Origin: Arcicella sp038230735
GTDB lineage: Bacteria > Bacteroidota > Bacteroidia > Cytophagales > Spirosomataceae
Assembly (NCBI GenBank): GCA_038230735.1
Contig: JBBRMR010000020.1
Location: forward strand, 4,579-68,578
Direction: 5' to 3'
Length of the DNA stretch: 64,000 nt
The first letter of the stretch is position 1. Each line of letters begins with the position of its first letter. Positions 1 through 7,927 of this stretch are shown piece after piece. Below the pieces are notes generated by a model, which saw nothing but the letters and a program-made list of their open reading frames with translations, was not told the DNA's origin and did not search any database. Both the position numbers and the translations under genes were made by a program.

Positions 1-522
1 TTTATAAAACATCGGACTAAAATCTGCCTGACGTGAGTTGATGGGAAGATATTGAACTTTATAAGAAGATGAATCACGATAAAAACGCCCCATATCCATC
101 AAAGCGATGGTATGACGCTTTCCACGGAGGTCGGCGGTTTGTTTTTCTCCGTAAATAGCATAATATTTTTGAGAATCCTTGTACTTCTGATTGGAAGCTA
201 AAGATTGTGCATAGTAGAGATAATTCTCAGACTCCACATCTGGATAATCACGAATGAGGTCAGCGTAGGCACGCTCGGCATTGCGAGAATCCTGCACTTT
301 GCGATAAGAATAGGCTAATTTTTTGAGACCTTCCTGCCGAGTAGCAGGGTCTTTGGCATCACGCAGAAATTCCTCATACAGACGAATTGCATCAATATAA
401 CTCAGTTGTTCAAACTGGCGATTGGCGGCTTTCAACTTGGCTTGGGCGTGGGTTTTAGTACAAGTTAGTAAGAAAAGCAATGCCACAACCGAGGCTATGT
501 GGAAAAGTTTGTTCATATTCAT
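1..522 (-). CDS. TPR-containing OmpA/PorE-like outer-membrane protein, N-terminal part
   Basis: Open reading frame running off the left edge; about 174 N-terminal residues are visible. It begins with a hydrophobic signal peptide ending THAQA (a Cys occurs at LLTC, so a lipoprotein is possible but the lipobox is poor). Three TPR-like helical pairs follow at roughly residues 27-130. The last visible residues (YLPINSRQADFSPMFY) resemble the start of a PD40-type beta-propeller. In Bacteroidota this order (TPR, PD40, sometimes a carboxypeptidase-regulatory-like domain, then OmpA) is typical of OmpA-family proteins such as PorE of the type IX secretion system; the OmpA domain itself is outside the window, so the family is inferred. 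Two ATGs six bases apart (522 and 516) could both start it; the first follows an A-rich stretch. Confidence 0.7.
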   Translation of the reverse strand, partial: MNMNKLFHIASVVALLFLLTCTKTHAQAKLKAANRQFEQLSYIDAIRLYEEFLRDAKDPATRQEGLKKLAYSYRKVQDSRNAERAYADLIRDYPDVESENYLYYAQSLASNQKYKDSQKYYAIYGEKQTADLRGKRHTIALMDMGRFYRDSSSYKVQYLPINSRQADFSPMFYK

Positions 523-603
523 TTTTGCTTAGGCGAAATAGTTATTACGCTATTCTGTAAGGTTGTGAATCGAAAAACAAATAACGTGCCAAAGATTGGT
601 TTA

Positions 604-688
604 TTAGGGAATTGGGAAATTAGGGAATTGGGGATTTGGACTTCCTTTGAATTGATAATTGTTCACTGTTTACTGATAACTGAACACA
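604..688. repeat. Short-period degenerate tandem tract (8-nt then 7-nt units)
   Basis: Positions 604-635 are four units of an 8-mer (TTAGGGAA, TTGGGAAA, TTAGGGAA, TTGGGGAT). Positions 661-688 are 7-mers related to GTTTACT (GTTCACT, GTTTACT, GATAACT, GAACACA). The same GTTTACT unit occurs at 31136-31290 and a similar GGGAATT-like unit at 53372-53418. The tract lies upstream of the TPR gene and just before the 62-bp direct repeat at 692. No gene is seen in 523-767 apart from these repeats. Confidence 0.7.
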
Positions 689-691
689 TTC

Positions 692-753
692 CTTCTCCCC
701 AATATTGGGGATTTTTTGTTTAAAATCTTTCGGCAAAATTTGTAGTGTTGAAA
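692..753 (+). repeat. Direct repeat, copy 1 (62 bp), with CCCCAATATTGGGG palindrome
   Basis: A 62-bp stretch repeated at 2629-2690 with a single mismatch. It contains a perfect 14-bp palindrome (697-710) followed by a T-rich run, so it could end transcription on the plus strand. Each copy begins one unit of the tandem duplication that carries the collagen-like lipoprotein genes. Confidence 0.85.
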
Positions 754-767
754 GAAACGAATCTTTT

Positions 768-1608
768 GGTAGTTATATAGAAAGTGTTGACAGACAATTT
801 TGGTTGTAATCAACTATAAACATTTTGGTTACGGGATGATGATATCTAAGTCTTCGAGAAAATGATACGCTTTCTCGAACATATCGTGTTATCCTCGCTC
901 TTAATGTAGCCCAATAACGTTCAATATGATTGGTTTGTCCACTGTCTTTACGCACTTGTTGATGGTTGCCTTTGACTTTTAGTATCACACCCGACTTCCA
1001 ATAATCACTATAACTCTGACATTTTAGATATTCAATGGGTATTTTTTTAATGAGTCTCATAAAAGTTAATTCGCTTCTATCTCCGCTTATATTAGCTAAA
1101 ATTTGCCTTGTATTTCGACTGATAGCCGCCCATATCCATTACTTATTTTCTTGCCTTGACAAAAACCACATAGTTCGTTGGTGACGCCCAGTAAAATTCA
1201 ATAACATCTGTAAGTTGTTTATTTCCAATTACTTGTGATTTAAAATTAAGAAGTAATAAAAAACAATTATTCAACTCTTCACAAACTTTATAATAGCTAA
1301 TTAAAAATACACTTGAAACACAACACAAACTCATTCTTTCTAAAAATGAACCCCTAACGGCTTCAAAATCAAAATTATGGGGAATTTTCGATGAAGAACA
1401 CGGCTTTTAAACAATCATGACACAAAACACGCTGATTACCTTCTTTGGTAAATCCGTTTTTAACAATATTTTCGCTTGAACAAAAAGGACAATTTTCTAT
1501 TTTCGTAACACTGAGTATTCTGATTCATTGGTTTTTATGATTCGAGACCACAAAATACAATTTATCTAATACTTAGTCTTTACCTATCAACACTTTTCAA
1601 GAACTACC
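768..1608 (-). mobile_element. Decayed IS1-family insertion sequence
   Basis: About 841 bp bounded by imperfect terminal inverted repeats: GGTAGTT then AAAGTGTTGA at 768-791, mirrored at 1585-1608 with a one-base indel and a few mismatches. The interior encodes fragments of an IS1-type transposase on the minus strand. No convincing target-site duplication is visible (flanks AATCTTTT and ATATAATC), suggesting an old insertion. It interrupts the first unit of the collagen-gene duplication between the shared 62-bp repeat and the promoter region. Confidence 0.75.
773..1525 (-). pseudogene. IS1-family transposase (InsA/InsB), broken
   Basis: Read on the minus strand, the 5' part (about 1400-1500) encodes an InsA-type zinc-finger start, CPFCSSENIVKNGFTKEG then CHDC, and ends at an early stop. 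The 3' part encodes the InsB DDE domain tail: WIWAAISRNTRQILA, then GQTNHIERYWATLRARITRY, then VSFSRRL, matching the HIERFNNTLRQR...SFSK signature of IS1 transposases. Between the two are frameshifts (around 1150-1175, near NELCGF / VKARK) and stops, so no complete transposase can be made. The longest surviving piece is 95 residues at 773-1060. Family assignment is from recalled motif similarity. Confidence 0.8.
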
Positions 1609-1843
1609 ATATAATCATTATTTCAATACATAATTTTTGGATATTTTGTATTGTGCCCAATTTTTACATAATATTATAACGCTTCTTGAAATATTTTAAA
1701 AAGAACTAAAATTAACACAATTTTAGAGTCTGATTTTGAATATTACTATCAATCTTCAAATAGTGTTTCCTTTTCTACATAGTTATCAACTAATATTTCG
1801 GATGAAAACAATACAGCAGTTTTCCAAACATCTTATCTCTCGA

Positions 1844-1865
1844 CCTCTACACAATTTTGTAGGGG
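1844..1865 (+). promoter_or_regulatory. Leader hairpin of collagen-like gene 1
   Basis: CCTCTACA (1844-1851) pairs with TGTAGGGG (1858-1865) around a 6-nt loop, about 40 nt before the start codon. The same hairpin is conserved at 2808-2829 before gene 2, although the sequences further upstream have diverged, so it is probably part of the 5' untranslated region. The stretch 1609-1835 otherwise shows only AT-rich sequence. Confidence 0.4.
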
Positions 1866-1905
1866 ATTCAATTAAGTATTTTAAACTTAAACAAATACAA
1901 ACAAA

Positions 1906-2536
1906 ATGAAAACTATTACAAAATTTCTCAGCGTAGCCAGCATAGTGGCAATGTTTATTTTCTTGGATGCCTGTAAAGCCGAAAAAGGCGATATTAGGAC
2001 CGATAGGACCAATTGGACCAACAGGAGCTAATGGGGTAATTGGGGCTACGGGTGCAATTGGGGCTATTGGTGCAACAGGGGCTACTGGTACAACAGGAGC
2101 AAAAGGTGATAAGGGAGACAAAGGTGATACAGGAGTAACGGGTGCAACAGGGGCTACTGGTAATGCCAACGTTATTCAAATATCTTATACGTCAAGACCT
2201 CACACTGGTACAGATTTGCTATATAATTTACCTGCAACTATCACAAAAGCTATTTTTGACAATTGTGCCTATTTCGTATATGTGTCAAATGGTAGCAATA
2301 CTTATGCACTTCCAGGGTGGTTTACGGGTGGTACAAATTCTTATAGAACTTACACTGCAGGAACTGCTGGTATTCAAGGAATATATATCGGTCGAGTAGC
2401 TGGTGCTGGCACAGATACTTTTGCAACAACTCGAATTGTGGTTATTCCTGCAAGTGACCTTCGTACTGGACGTAGAGCCGCTGTTGATTATAATGATTAT
2501 GAGGCAGTTAAGAAATATTATAATTTGCCTAATTGA
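1906..2536 (+). pseudogene. Collagen-like surface lipoprotein gene 1, frameshifted
   Basis: The start MKTITKFLSVASIVAMFIFL followed by DACKAEKGD is identical to gene 2 (2870) and is a lipoprotein signal peptide (lipobox LDAC). One extra base near 1991 (GATATTAGG against GATTTGGGT in gene 2) shifts the frame, and the original frame stops at 2031 after 41 codons. The second frame encodes Gly-X-Y repeats (GPIGPIGPTGANG, GDKGDKGDTG), a unique middle region, and the C-terminal tail AAVDYNDYEAVKKYYNLPN shared with gene 2. An internal ATG at 1967 would lack the signal peptide. The inserted base is not in a homopolymer, so slippage is unlikely; it is a pseudogene or a sequencing error. Confidence 0.75.
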
Positions 2537-2572
2537 GATATTTGTCAGAAATCTAAACTTGAAAGAGTATCA

Positions 2573-2622
2573 AAATGGCTTAAAATCATCCGTTAGATGG
2601 ATGATTTTAGGCCATTTTTTTT
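2573..2622 (+). terminator. Rho-independent terminator after collagen-like gene 1
   Basis: AAATGGC-T-TAAAATCATC (2573-2590) pairs with GATGATTTTA-G-GCCATTT (2600-2617), about 18 bp with one wobble pair, then a run of T. Confidence 0.85.
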
Positions 2623-2628
2623 ATATTT

Positions 2629-2690
2629 CTTCTCCCCAATATTGGGGATTTTTTGTTTAAAATCTTTCGGCAAAATTTGTGGTGTTGAAA
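2629..2690 (+). repeat. Direct repeat, copy 2 (62 bp)
   Basis: Second copy of the 692-753 repeat, including the CCCCAATATTGGGG palindrome (2634-2647). It follows the terminator of gene 1 directly and opens the second duplicated unit. The rest of 2537-2869 is leader sequence of gene 2. Confidence 0.85.
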
Positions 2691-2733
2691 ATGAAACAAG
2701 AATATTTTTTATCAAAAAGATGAAAATGTTTCC

Positions 2734-2829
2734 TTTCTCCAAGAACTGACGACTAATATTTTGGAGAAAGCCGATATTTTAATTTCTCCAAATATCTTAT
2801 CTCTCGACCTCTACACAATTTTGTAGGGG
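2734..2829 (+). promoter_or_regulatory. Leader of collagen-like gene 2 with alternative hairpins
   Basis: TTGGAGAAA (2761-2769) can pair with TTTCTCCAA upstream (2734-2742) or with an identical TTTCTCCAA downstream (2783-2791), so two stems exclude each other. A third hairpin (2808-2829, CCTCTACA/TGTAGGGG) is shared with gene 1. The arrangement looks like an attenuator, but no ligand or function can be inferred; the same positions in the gene 1 leader are degraded. Confidence 0.35.
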
Positions 2830-2869
2830 ATTAAATTAAGTATTTTAAACTTAAACAAATACATACAAA

Positions 2870-3511
2870 ATGAAAACTATTACAAAATTTCTCAGCGTAG
2901 CCAGCATAGTGGCAATGTTTATTTTTTTAGATGCCTGTAAAGCCGAAAAAGGTGATTTGGGTCCGATAGGGCCAATTGGACCAACAGGGGCAAATGGAGC
3001 AATTGGTGCTACGGGGGCAAATGGTACTATTGGTGCAACAGGGGCTACTGGTGCTACTGGTACAACAGGAGCAAAAGGTGATAAGGGAGACAAAGGTGAT
3101 ACAGGTGCAACGGGTGCAACAGGAGCTACTGGAACAGCAAATGTTCAATACTCTGATTGGATTCCGTTTACATTAACAGGTACACAAAGTTCCAATGGTA
3201 CTACAAATATTATATTACCAAAAATTACGCAAGAGGTATTAGACAAATATCTGATTTTCTCATACATTAAATTTAACATATCTAACTGGGTGTACTCTCT
3301 TCCTCTTTCATTTCCGTCAGGTGGTGGAAAAGATGAAACTGTTGCTGTTCGCTATTACCTTGGAAATGTAATGATTACTTCCAATGTTACATACAACAAT
3401 ACAAGTTTTAGATATGTATTAGTACCAGGAGGAGTTCCCACAGGACGCAAGGCAGCCGTTGATTATACTGATTATGAGGCAGTTAAGAAATATTACAATT
3501 TGCCTAATTAA
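2870..3511 (+). CDS. Collagen-like (Gly-X-Y repeat) surface lipoprotein
   Basis: 213 residues. Residues 1-22 are a lipoprotein signal peptide with lipobox LDAC, acylated Cys23. Residues 28-85 are a Gly-X-Y repeat rich in GAT, GPI and GDK triplets, the hallmark of bacterial collagen-like proteins that form triple helices. Residues 90-185 are a unique region with predicted beta character, and the last 25 residues (GRKAAVDYTDYEAVKKYYN) are shared with gene 1. Probably a trimeric, cell-surface-exposed lipoprotein; adhesion or matrix function is a guess. It is the intact member of the tandem pair and is transcribed alone, between its own leader and a terminator at 3548. Confidence 0.85.
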   Translation: MKTITKFLSVASIVAMFIFLDACKAEKGDLGPIGPIGPTGANGAIGATGANGTIGATGATGATGTTGAKGDKGDKGDTGATGATGATGTANVQYSDWIPFTLTGTQSSNGTTNIILPKITQEVLDKYLIFSYIKFNISNWVYSLPLSFPSGGGKDETVAVRYYLGNVMITSNVTYNNTSFRYVLVPGGVPTGRKAAVDYTDYEAVKKYYNLPN

Positions 3512-3547
3512 GATATTTGTCTGAAATCTAAACTTGAAAAGAGTGTA

Positions 3548-3595
3548 AAAAAGGTCTCAAAATCATCCAATAAACGGAAGTTTTAAGACCTTTTT
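3548..3595 (+). terminator. Rho-independent terminator after collagen-like gene 2
   Basis: AAAAAGGTCT (3548-3557) pairs with AGACCTTTTT (3586-3595), extended by AAAA/TTTT after one mismatch. Homologous in position to the terminator of gene 1 and faces the NTF2-like gene on the other strand. Confidence 0.8.
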
Positions 3596-3615
3596 ATTTT
3601 GTACTAAAAAGTCCT

Positions 3616-4047
3616 CTACACAATCTTAGCCGCCTGCCGAGCCAATAATTTCCACTCGCCTTTCACCTTCGTAAAAATCAATAATACATTCAATTTTGTA
3701 GTAGCAGCAACCCCTTTATTAGCCGTTTCAGCCATTAATTTATGACGGACGATGGCGGTTTTACCTACTACTTTTACAGTTTGTTCGGTCAAATCCATGG
3801 TCTTGAAATCTGAATTATTGGAGGTTAACGCTTCAATAAACATTGCCTTCGTCTCGATAAGTCCACTGGAATGTCCATAACTCAAATCTTCATGGGTAAT
3901 TTTCTCTAAAACTGCCTTATCAGGGTCAATCATAGCTTTTCTGAGGGTTTCCATCGTATCAGCAACCTTGATTACATCGGCTGTTTGGGCATGAATGAAA
4001 GTGATGTTTAAACAAAATAATGCGAGAATTAAGATTATTTTTTTCAT
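3616..4047 (-). CDS. Secreted NTF2-like (DUF4440/SnoaL-type) protein
   Basis: 143 residues: a signal peptide ending THFIHAQ-like (IHAQ) at about residue 21, then a single NTF2-like cone fold suggested by the pattern METLRKAMIDPDKAVLEKI, DLSYGHSSGLIETKAMF and the C-terminal VLLIFTKVKGEWKLLARQ strand pair. Such proteins are exported in Bacteroidota and their ligands are mostly unknown. It stands alone, converging on the collagen-like gene and divergent from deoC. Confidence 0.75.
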   Translation of the reverse strand: MKKIILILALFCLNITFIHAQTADVIKVADTMETLRKAMIDPDKAVLEKITHEDLSYGHSSGLIETKAMFIEALTSNNSDFKTMDLTEQTVKVVGKTAIVRHKLMAETANKGVAATTKLNVLLIFTKVKGEWKLLARQAAKIV

Positions 4048-4238
4048 TTTATTTTGGTATTTTAGAATATTGGTTTCAGTTAAAAAGAAGAGAAAAGTTG
4101 TTATTTCATGATTTGAGGAGTATTTTCCTTCAAAATTATACTACTTTATTAGAAAGCATTTATGATATATAATATTACTCACTTTTGATATTTTTCAAGT
4201 GTTAAAAAAACTCAAAAAATAAAATCTCAAAACAAAAT

Positions 4239-4994
4239 ATGGACAAAATACAAGAACTTGCCAAGATGATTGACCACTCGCTTTTGCATCCCACCATGAC
4301 TGATAAAGAGTTGGAAGAAGGTTGTGCGTTAGCAAAACATTACGATGTTGCCTCCGTGTGCGTGAAGCCTTATTACGTAAAACAAGCCGCTGAATTATTG
4401 AAAGGAACTAACGTATTGGTGGGAACGGTTATTGGTTTTCCGCACGGTAATTCTGCCATCAATATCAAGGTAAAAGAAACCGAACAGGCTTGCAAAGATG
4501 GGGCGGTGGAAATTGATATGGTCGTCAATATCGGCAAAGTGCTTTCGGAAGATTGGCGGTATGTGAAAAGTGAAATTTTTGCGATTAACAAAATGTGCAA
4601 AAAGTACGGAGCTATCTTGAAAGTGATTTTTGAAAATGACTTCTTGCCAAAAGATAAATACAAAATAAAACTCTGTCAGATTTGTAATGCGGTGGGCGTT
4701 GCTTTCGTAAAAACCTCAACGGGTTACGGTTTCGTCAAAGGCGATGATGGCAAATACAGCTACGAGGGAGCGACGGAGAAGGACTTGATTTTGATGAGAA
4801 AATACGCCAATTCCGAAGTCCAAGTAAAAGCCGCTGGGGGTGTCAGAACTTTGGACGGACTGTTGAAAGTCAAGGAATTAGGTGCAACTCGCTTGGGTGC
4901 ATCCGCTACGGCAAGCATTTTGGAAGATGCCAAAAAACGCTTTGGCGGAACGGGTGAAAATAGTCCTGTTTTTGCGGAGGGGAAGGGATATTAA
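4239..4994 (+). CDS. deoC: Deoxyribose-phosphate aldolase
   Basis: 251 residues, the usual length for DeoC, a class I TIM-barrel aldolase that splits 2-deoxyribose 5-phosphate into glyceraldehyde 3-phosphate and acetaldehyde in the cytoplasm. Visible signatures: VEIDMVVNIG with the catalytic Asp, LKVIFEN, the Schiff-base Lys in AFVKTSTGYG, and VKAAGGVRT with the second active-site Lys. Start ATG follows an A-rich leader. The gene converges on the exuT-like transporter, with a long inverted repeat directly after its stop codon. Its neighbours deal with uronates rather than nucleosides, so the physiological link is unclear. Confidence 0.92.
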   Translation: MDKIQELAKMIDHSLLHPTMTDKELEEGCALAKHYDVASVCVKPYYVKQAAELLKGTNVLVGTVIGFPHGNSAINIKVKETEQACKDGAVEIDMVVNIGKVLSEDWRYVKSEIFAINKMCKKYGAILKVIFENDFLPKDKYKIKLCQICNAVGVAFVKTSTGYGFVKGDDGKYSYEGATEKDLILMRKYANSEVQVKAAGGVRTLDGLLKVKELGATRLGASATASILEDAKKRFGGTGENSPVFAEGKGY

Positions 4995-4998
4995 TCTA

Positions 4999-5069
4999 TT
5001 AGGGGTTGGGTTTTAGGGGTTAGGGAATAGTGTACGACTCCTATCTAACCCCCAAAACCTAACCCCTAA
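4999..5069. repeat. Long inverted repeat of 7-nt-period tract between deoC and exuT-like gene
   Basis: Left arm 4999-5030 is made of units such as TTAGGGG, TTGGGTT, TTAGGGG, TTAGGGA; right arm 5041-5069 is its complement with about two mismatches and a small bulge; the loop is 10 nt. It sits between convergent genes, starting 5 nt after the deoC stop and ending 4 nt before the transporter stop. It could stop transcription from both sides although the U-tract is weak. Confidence 0.8.
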
Positions 5070-5072
5070 AAC

Positions 5073-6353
5073 CTAAATCACCACTCTCTCATTCTTAGGA
5101 GCAAAAAATTGCATGATTCCCCATGCTAAAATGTAAGCACTTCCGCAGAGGATAAAAATGATATTATAGCCCCCGTTGATATTACCTGCGGCTTTGTAAG
5201 AGTCTAATAATGAGCCTACTATGATGGGGAAAATGATTCCTCCGACTGAACCAGCCATCCCTCCAATGCCAATTACTGAACTAATCGCTTTCTTGGGAAA
5301 CATATCCGAAGCTACGGTATAAATATTGGCACTCCAAGCCTGATGTGCCGCCGCCGCCAAACTGATTAAAGCCACGGCTTGCCAAATATTAGTGGCGTAT
5401 CGAGCCGTCATAATGGGTACTACGCAAATCGCAAAAATGAACATTGCCACTTTGCGGGCTTTGTGCGTTTCCCACCCTTTGCTGATGAAATAGCCCGACA
5501 AATATCCCCCGCCGATGCTGCCGATGGTGGTGGCGGTATAAACGATGATTAACTCCCAACTTGGTTTTTTTAAGTCTAAATGGAAAGTTGTGGAAAAATA
5601 CGAAGGCAACCAGAAGAGGAAAAACCACCAGATGGGGTCGGTGAGCATTTTGCCGAAAACAAAAGCCCACGTTTGGCGAATTCCAAAGAGTTTTAACCAA
5701 GCTACGGGTTTCTCATCCGCATTTTGTTCATCCATATCGCTATGGATATAGTCAAATTCCTCTTTGGTTAATTTAGGATGCTTGGCGGGTGTTTCGTAGT
5801 ATAACCACCAGAAAATCAACCAGATAAAGCCAATTGCTCCCGTTACGATAAATGCCATTTCCCAACCGTAAACTCCCAAAATCCAAGGGACCATGATGGG
5901 TGCGGCAACTGCCCCGATGTTTGCCCCTGAGTTGAAAATGCCCGTGGCTAAGGCTCTTTCTTTCTTCGGAAACCACTCCGCAACGGCTTTAATGGCGGCT
6001 GGAAAATTTCCTGCCTCGCCCAAACCTAATGCGGCTCTCGCTACGCCAAAGCCAAAGGTGCTTTTGGCGGCGGCGTGGGCGATGGCTGCCAAACTCCACA
6101 TAATTATGGAGATGGTATAGCCTAATTTCGTTCCTATTTTGTCAATAATTCCGCCAAATGCCAACAAACTAAACGCATAAGCGGCTTGGAAGGCAATAAC
6201 GATGTTGCTATAATCGGTTTCCGTCCAACTAAATTGCTTTTCAAGCGTGGGTTTCAGCAGACCAATCACTTGACGGTCGAGGTAATTAATGGTGGTGGCA
6301 AAAAATAGCAAGGCTACAATTGTCCATCGGTACTTTCCGATTGTGGTTTGCAT
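5073..6353 (-). CDS. MFS hexuronate transporter (ExuT-like)
   Basis: 426 residues with about 12 hydrophobic segments of a major facilitator protein. Near the N-terminus INYLDRQVIGLLKPTLEKQF is typical of the anion:cation symporter family that includes ExuT; NSGANIGAVAAPIMVPW in helix 4-5 also fits. It would import galacturonate/glucuronate by proton symport. It is directly downstream of uxaC with only 2 nt between them, so they are co-transcribed, which supports a uronate substrate. Confidence 0.88.
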   Translation of the reverse strand: MQTTIGKYRWTIVALLFFATTINYLDRQVIGLLKPTLEKQFSWTETDYSNIVIAFQAAYAFSLLAFGGIIDKIGTKLGYTISIIMWSLAAIAHAAAKSTFGFGVARAALGLGEAGNFPAAIKAVAEWFPKKERALATGIFNSGANIGAVAAPIMVPWILGVYGWEMAFIVTGAIGFIWLIFWWLYYETPAKHPKLTKEEFDYIHSDMDEQNADEKPVAWLKLFGIRQTWAFVFGKMLTDPIWWFFLFWLPSYFSTTFHLDLKKPSWELIIVYTATTIGSIGGGYLSGYFISKGWETHKARKVAMFIFAICVVPIMTARYATNIWQAVALISLAAAAHQAWSANIYTVASDMFPKKAISSVIGIGGMAGSVGGIIFPIIVGSLLDSYKAAGNINGGYNIIFILCGSAYILAWGIMQFFAPKNERVVI

Positions 6354-6355
6354 AA

Positions 6356-7756
6356 TTAAAATTTGAAATAGTTTTTAGCATTACGATAACAGATATTTTG
6401 AACCATCTGCCCAATCCATTCAATATCGTTGGGCAATTCTCCGTTTTCAATTTCGTTCCCTAACAAATTACAGAGAATTCTACGGAAATACTCATGTCTT
6501 GGAAATGATAAGAAACTGCGTGAATCAGTCAGCATACCCACAAAACGGCTCAAAAGTCCCATGTTCGAGAGGGCGTTCATTTGTTTTTCCATCCCATCTT
6601 TCTGGTCTAAAAACCACCAACCTGATCCAAACTGAATTTTACCCGCCACAGAACCATCATTGAAATTGCCAATCATGGCAGCAATCATTTCATTATCCCT
6701 TGGATTGAGGTTGTAAATAATGGTTTGGGCTAATTGATTGTGTTCATCCAAACGGTCTAAAAATTTTGAAATTGCTTTGGCTTGCGACCAATCACCGATG
6801 GAATCCCAACCAGTATCGGGTCCTAATGTTCGCAAAGCACGGGCGTTGTTGTTTCGTAAAGCTCCCAAGTGAAATTGTTGTGTCCAACCAAGCGAGTGAT
6901 ACATGACTCCGAGGGCGTGTAAAATGGCTGATTTATAAATCAAAGCCTCTTGTGCCGTGATTTCTTTGCCCAACATCACTTTTTCAAAAATACTATTTGC
7001 CGTGGCTTCGGTAAACTCAACGGCATAGATTTGTTCGAGTCCGTGGTCTGCCAAACGACAACCCAAAGAAGCAAAGAAATCTGCCCGTTGGCGAAGGGCA
7101 TTCAATAATTCGGAAAATGAATTGATGTCTAAATTAACGATTGAGCCTAATTTTTGGACGAAATCTTTAAAATTTGGATTTTCAATCAAGATAAATTTAT
7201 CAGGGCGAAAAGTTGGTAAAACTTTGGTTTGAAATGTTCCTTCTTGCTGAATGGCTTGATGATGTTCGAGTGAATCCATCGGGTCATCTGTGGTGCAAAC
7301 CACTTCCACTTTCATCTTCGTCATCAAACTACGAACGGAATATTCTGGGGTAATAATTTTTGCGGAACAATCCTCATAAATCCTTTTTGCCGAAGCAGGA
7401 TTCAGGATTTCATTAATCCCAAAACAACGTTGCAGTTCCAGATGTGTCCAATGATACAAAGGATTTCGCATCGTGTAGGGAACGGTTTCTGCCCATTTTT
7501 CAAACTTTTCGTAGTCAGGTTTATTACCTGTACAATATGATTCGTCCACACCATTTGCTCTCATACCACGCCATTTGTAGTGGTCGCCATAGAGCCATAT
7601 TTGCGTGAGATTTTCAAAATTTTTATTTTGAGCAATCTGGTCGGGCGGTAAATGATTGTGATAATCAATAATGGGCATATCCTTCGCATACTCGTGGTAG
7701 AGTCTTGAAGCGGTAGGCGTTTGGAGTAAAAAGTCTTCGTTTAGAAAGGGTTTCAT
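6356..7756 (-). CDS. uxaC: Glucuronate (uronate) isomerase
   Basis: 466 residues, the normal family length. UxaC converts D-glucuronate to D-fructuronate and D-galacturonate to D-tagaturonate in the cytoplasm. The N-terminal PIIDYHNHLPP carries the metal-binding His pair of the amidohydrolase-like barrel; VVCTTDDPMDSLEHHQ, QFHLGALRNNN and GWWFLDQKDG are further conserved stretches. It is the first gene of the uxaC-exuT pair; a long hairpin (7811-7909) separates it from ydcF upstream. uxaB is not in the window. Confidence 0.95.
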   Translation of the reverse strand: MKPFLNEDFLLQTPTASRLYHEYAKDMPIIDYHNHLPPDQIAQNKNFENLTQIWLYGDHYKWRGMRANGVDESYCTGNKPDYEKFEKWAETVPYTMRNPLYHWTHLELQRCFGINEILNPASAKRIYEDCSAKIITPEYSVRSLMTKMKVEVVCTTDDPMDSLEHHQAIQQEGTFQTKVLPTFRPDKFILIENPNFKDFVQKLGSIVNLDINSFSELLNALRQRADFFASLGCRLADHGLEQIYAVEFTEATANSIFEKVMLGKEITAQEALIYKSAILHALGVMYHSLGWTQQFHLGALRNNNARALRTLGPDTGWDSIGDWSQAKAISKFLDRLDEHNQLAQTIIYNLNPRDNEMIAAMIGNFNDGSVAGKIQFGSGWWFLDQKDGMEKQMNALSNMGLLSRFVGMLTDSRSFLSFPRHEYFRRILCNLLGNEIENGELPNDIEWIGQMVQNICYRNAKNYFKF

Positions 7757-7810
7757 TTCGAGTAATTTGGTATTTCAGTAATCAATATTTCGTAGTAAAA
7801 AACAAACATC

Positions 7811-7909
7811 GCCCCGTGGCTGGTGTCCTCACCAGTCCACATTTGCGTCAGCATACAGACCAAAATTGCTTTCGCCATTGTGGACTGGTGGGGACACCAG
7901 CCACGGGGC
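7811..7909. repeat. Long inverted repeat (31-bp arms) upstream of uxaC
   Basis: Arms 7811-7841 and 7879-7909 match over 31 bp with one mismatch and enclose a 37-nt loop. Each arm contains a smaller hairpin (GGCTGG...CCAGTCC type). It is GC-rich compared with its surroundings. It fills most of the gap between the ydcF stop and the uxaC start, both on the minus strand, so it may separate two transcription units. Confidence 0.85.
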
Positions 7910-7927
7910 GGCAGAATCTGATACCAT

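Noticed and set aside
604..688. Repeat tracts as a CRISPR array
   Set aside because: Units are 7-8 nt, directly adjacent and degenerate, without spacers; no cas gene is in the window.
499..723. 74-residue ORF on the plus strand
   Set aside because: It reads through repeat tracts (VHCLLIT from the GTTTACT units) and overlaps the start of the TPR gene.
773..1060. 95-residue transposase-like ORF as a functional gene
   Set aside because: It is only the C-terminal third of an IS1-type transposase; upstream frameshifts and stops prevent a full product.
1786..2169. Proline/valine-rich 127-residue ORF on the minus strand
   Set aside because: It is the antisense of the Gly-X-Y repeat (a similar shadow lies at 2851-3093); no independent coding signal.
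4239..4994. deoC as a member of the uronate operon
   Set aside because: It is on the opposite strand, convergent, and separated by an inverted repeat; motifs are those of ordinary DeoC.
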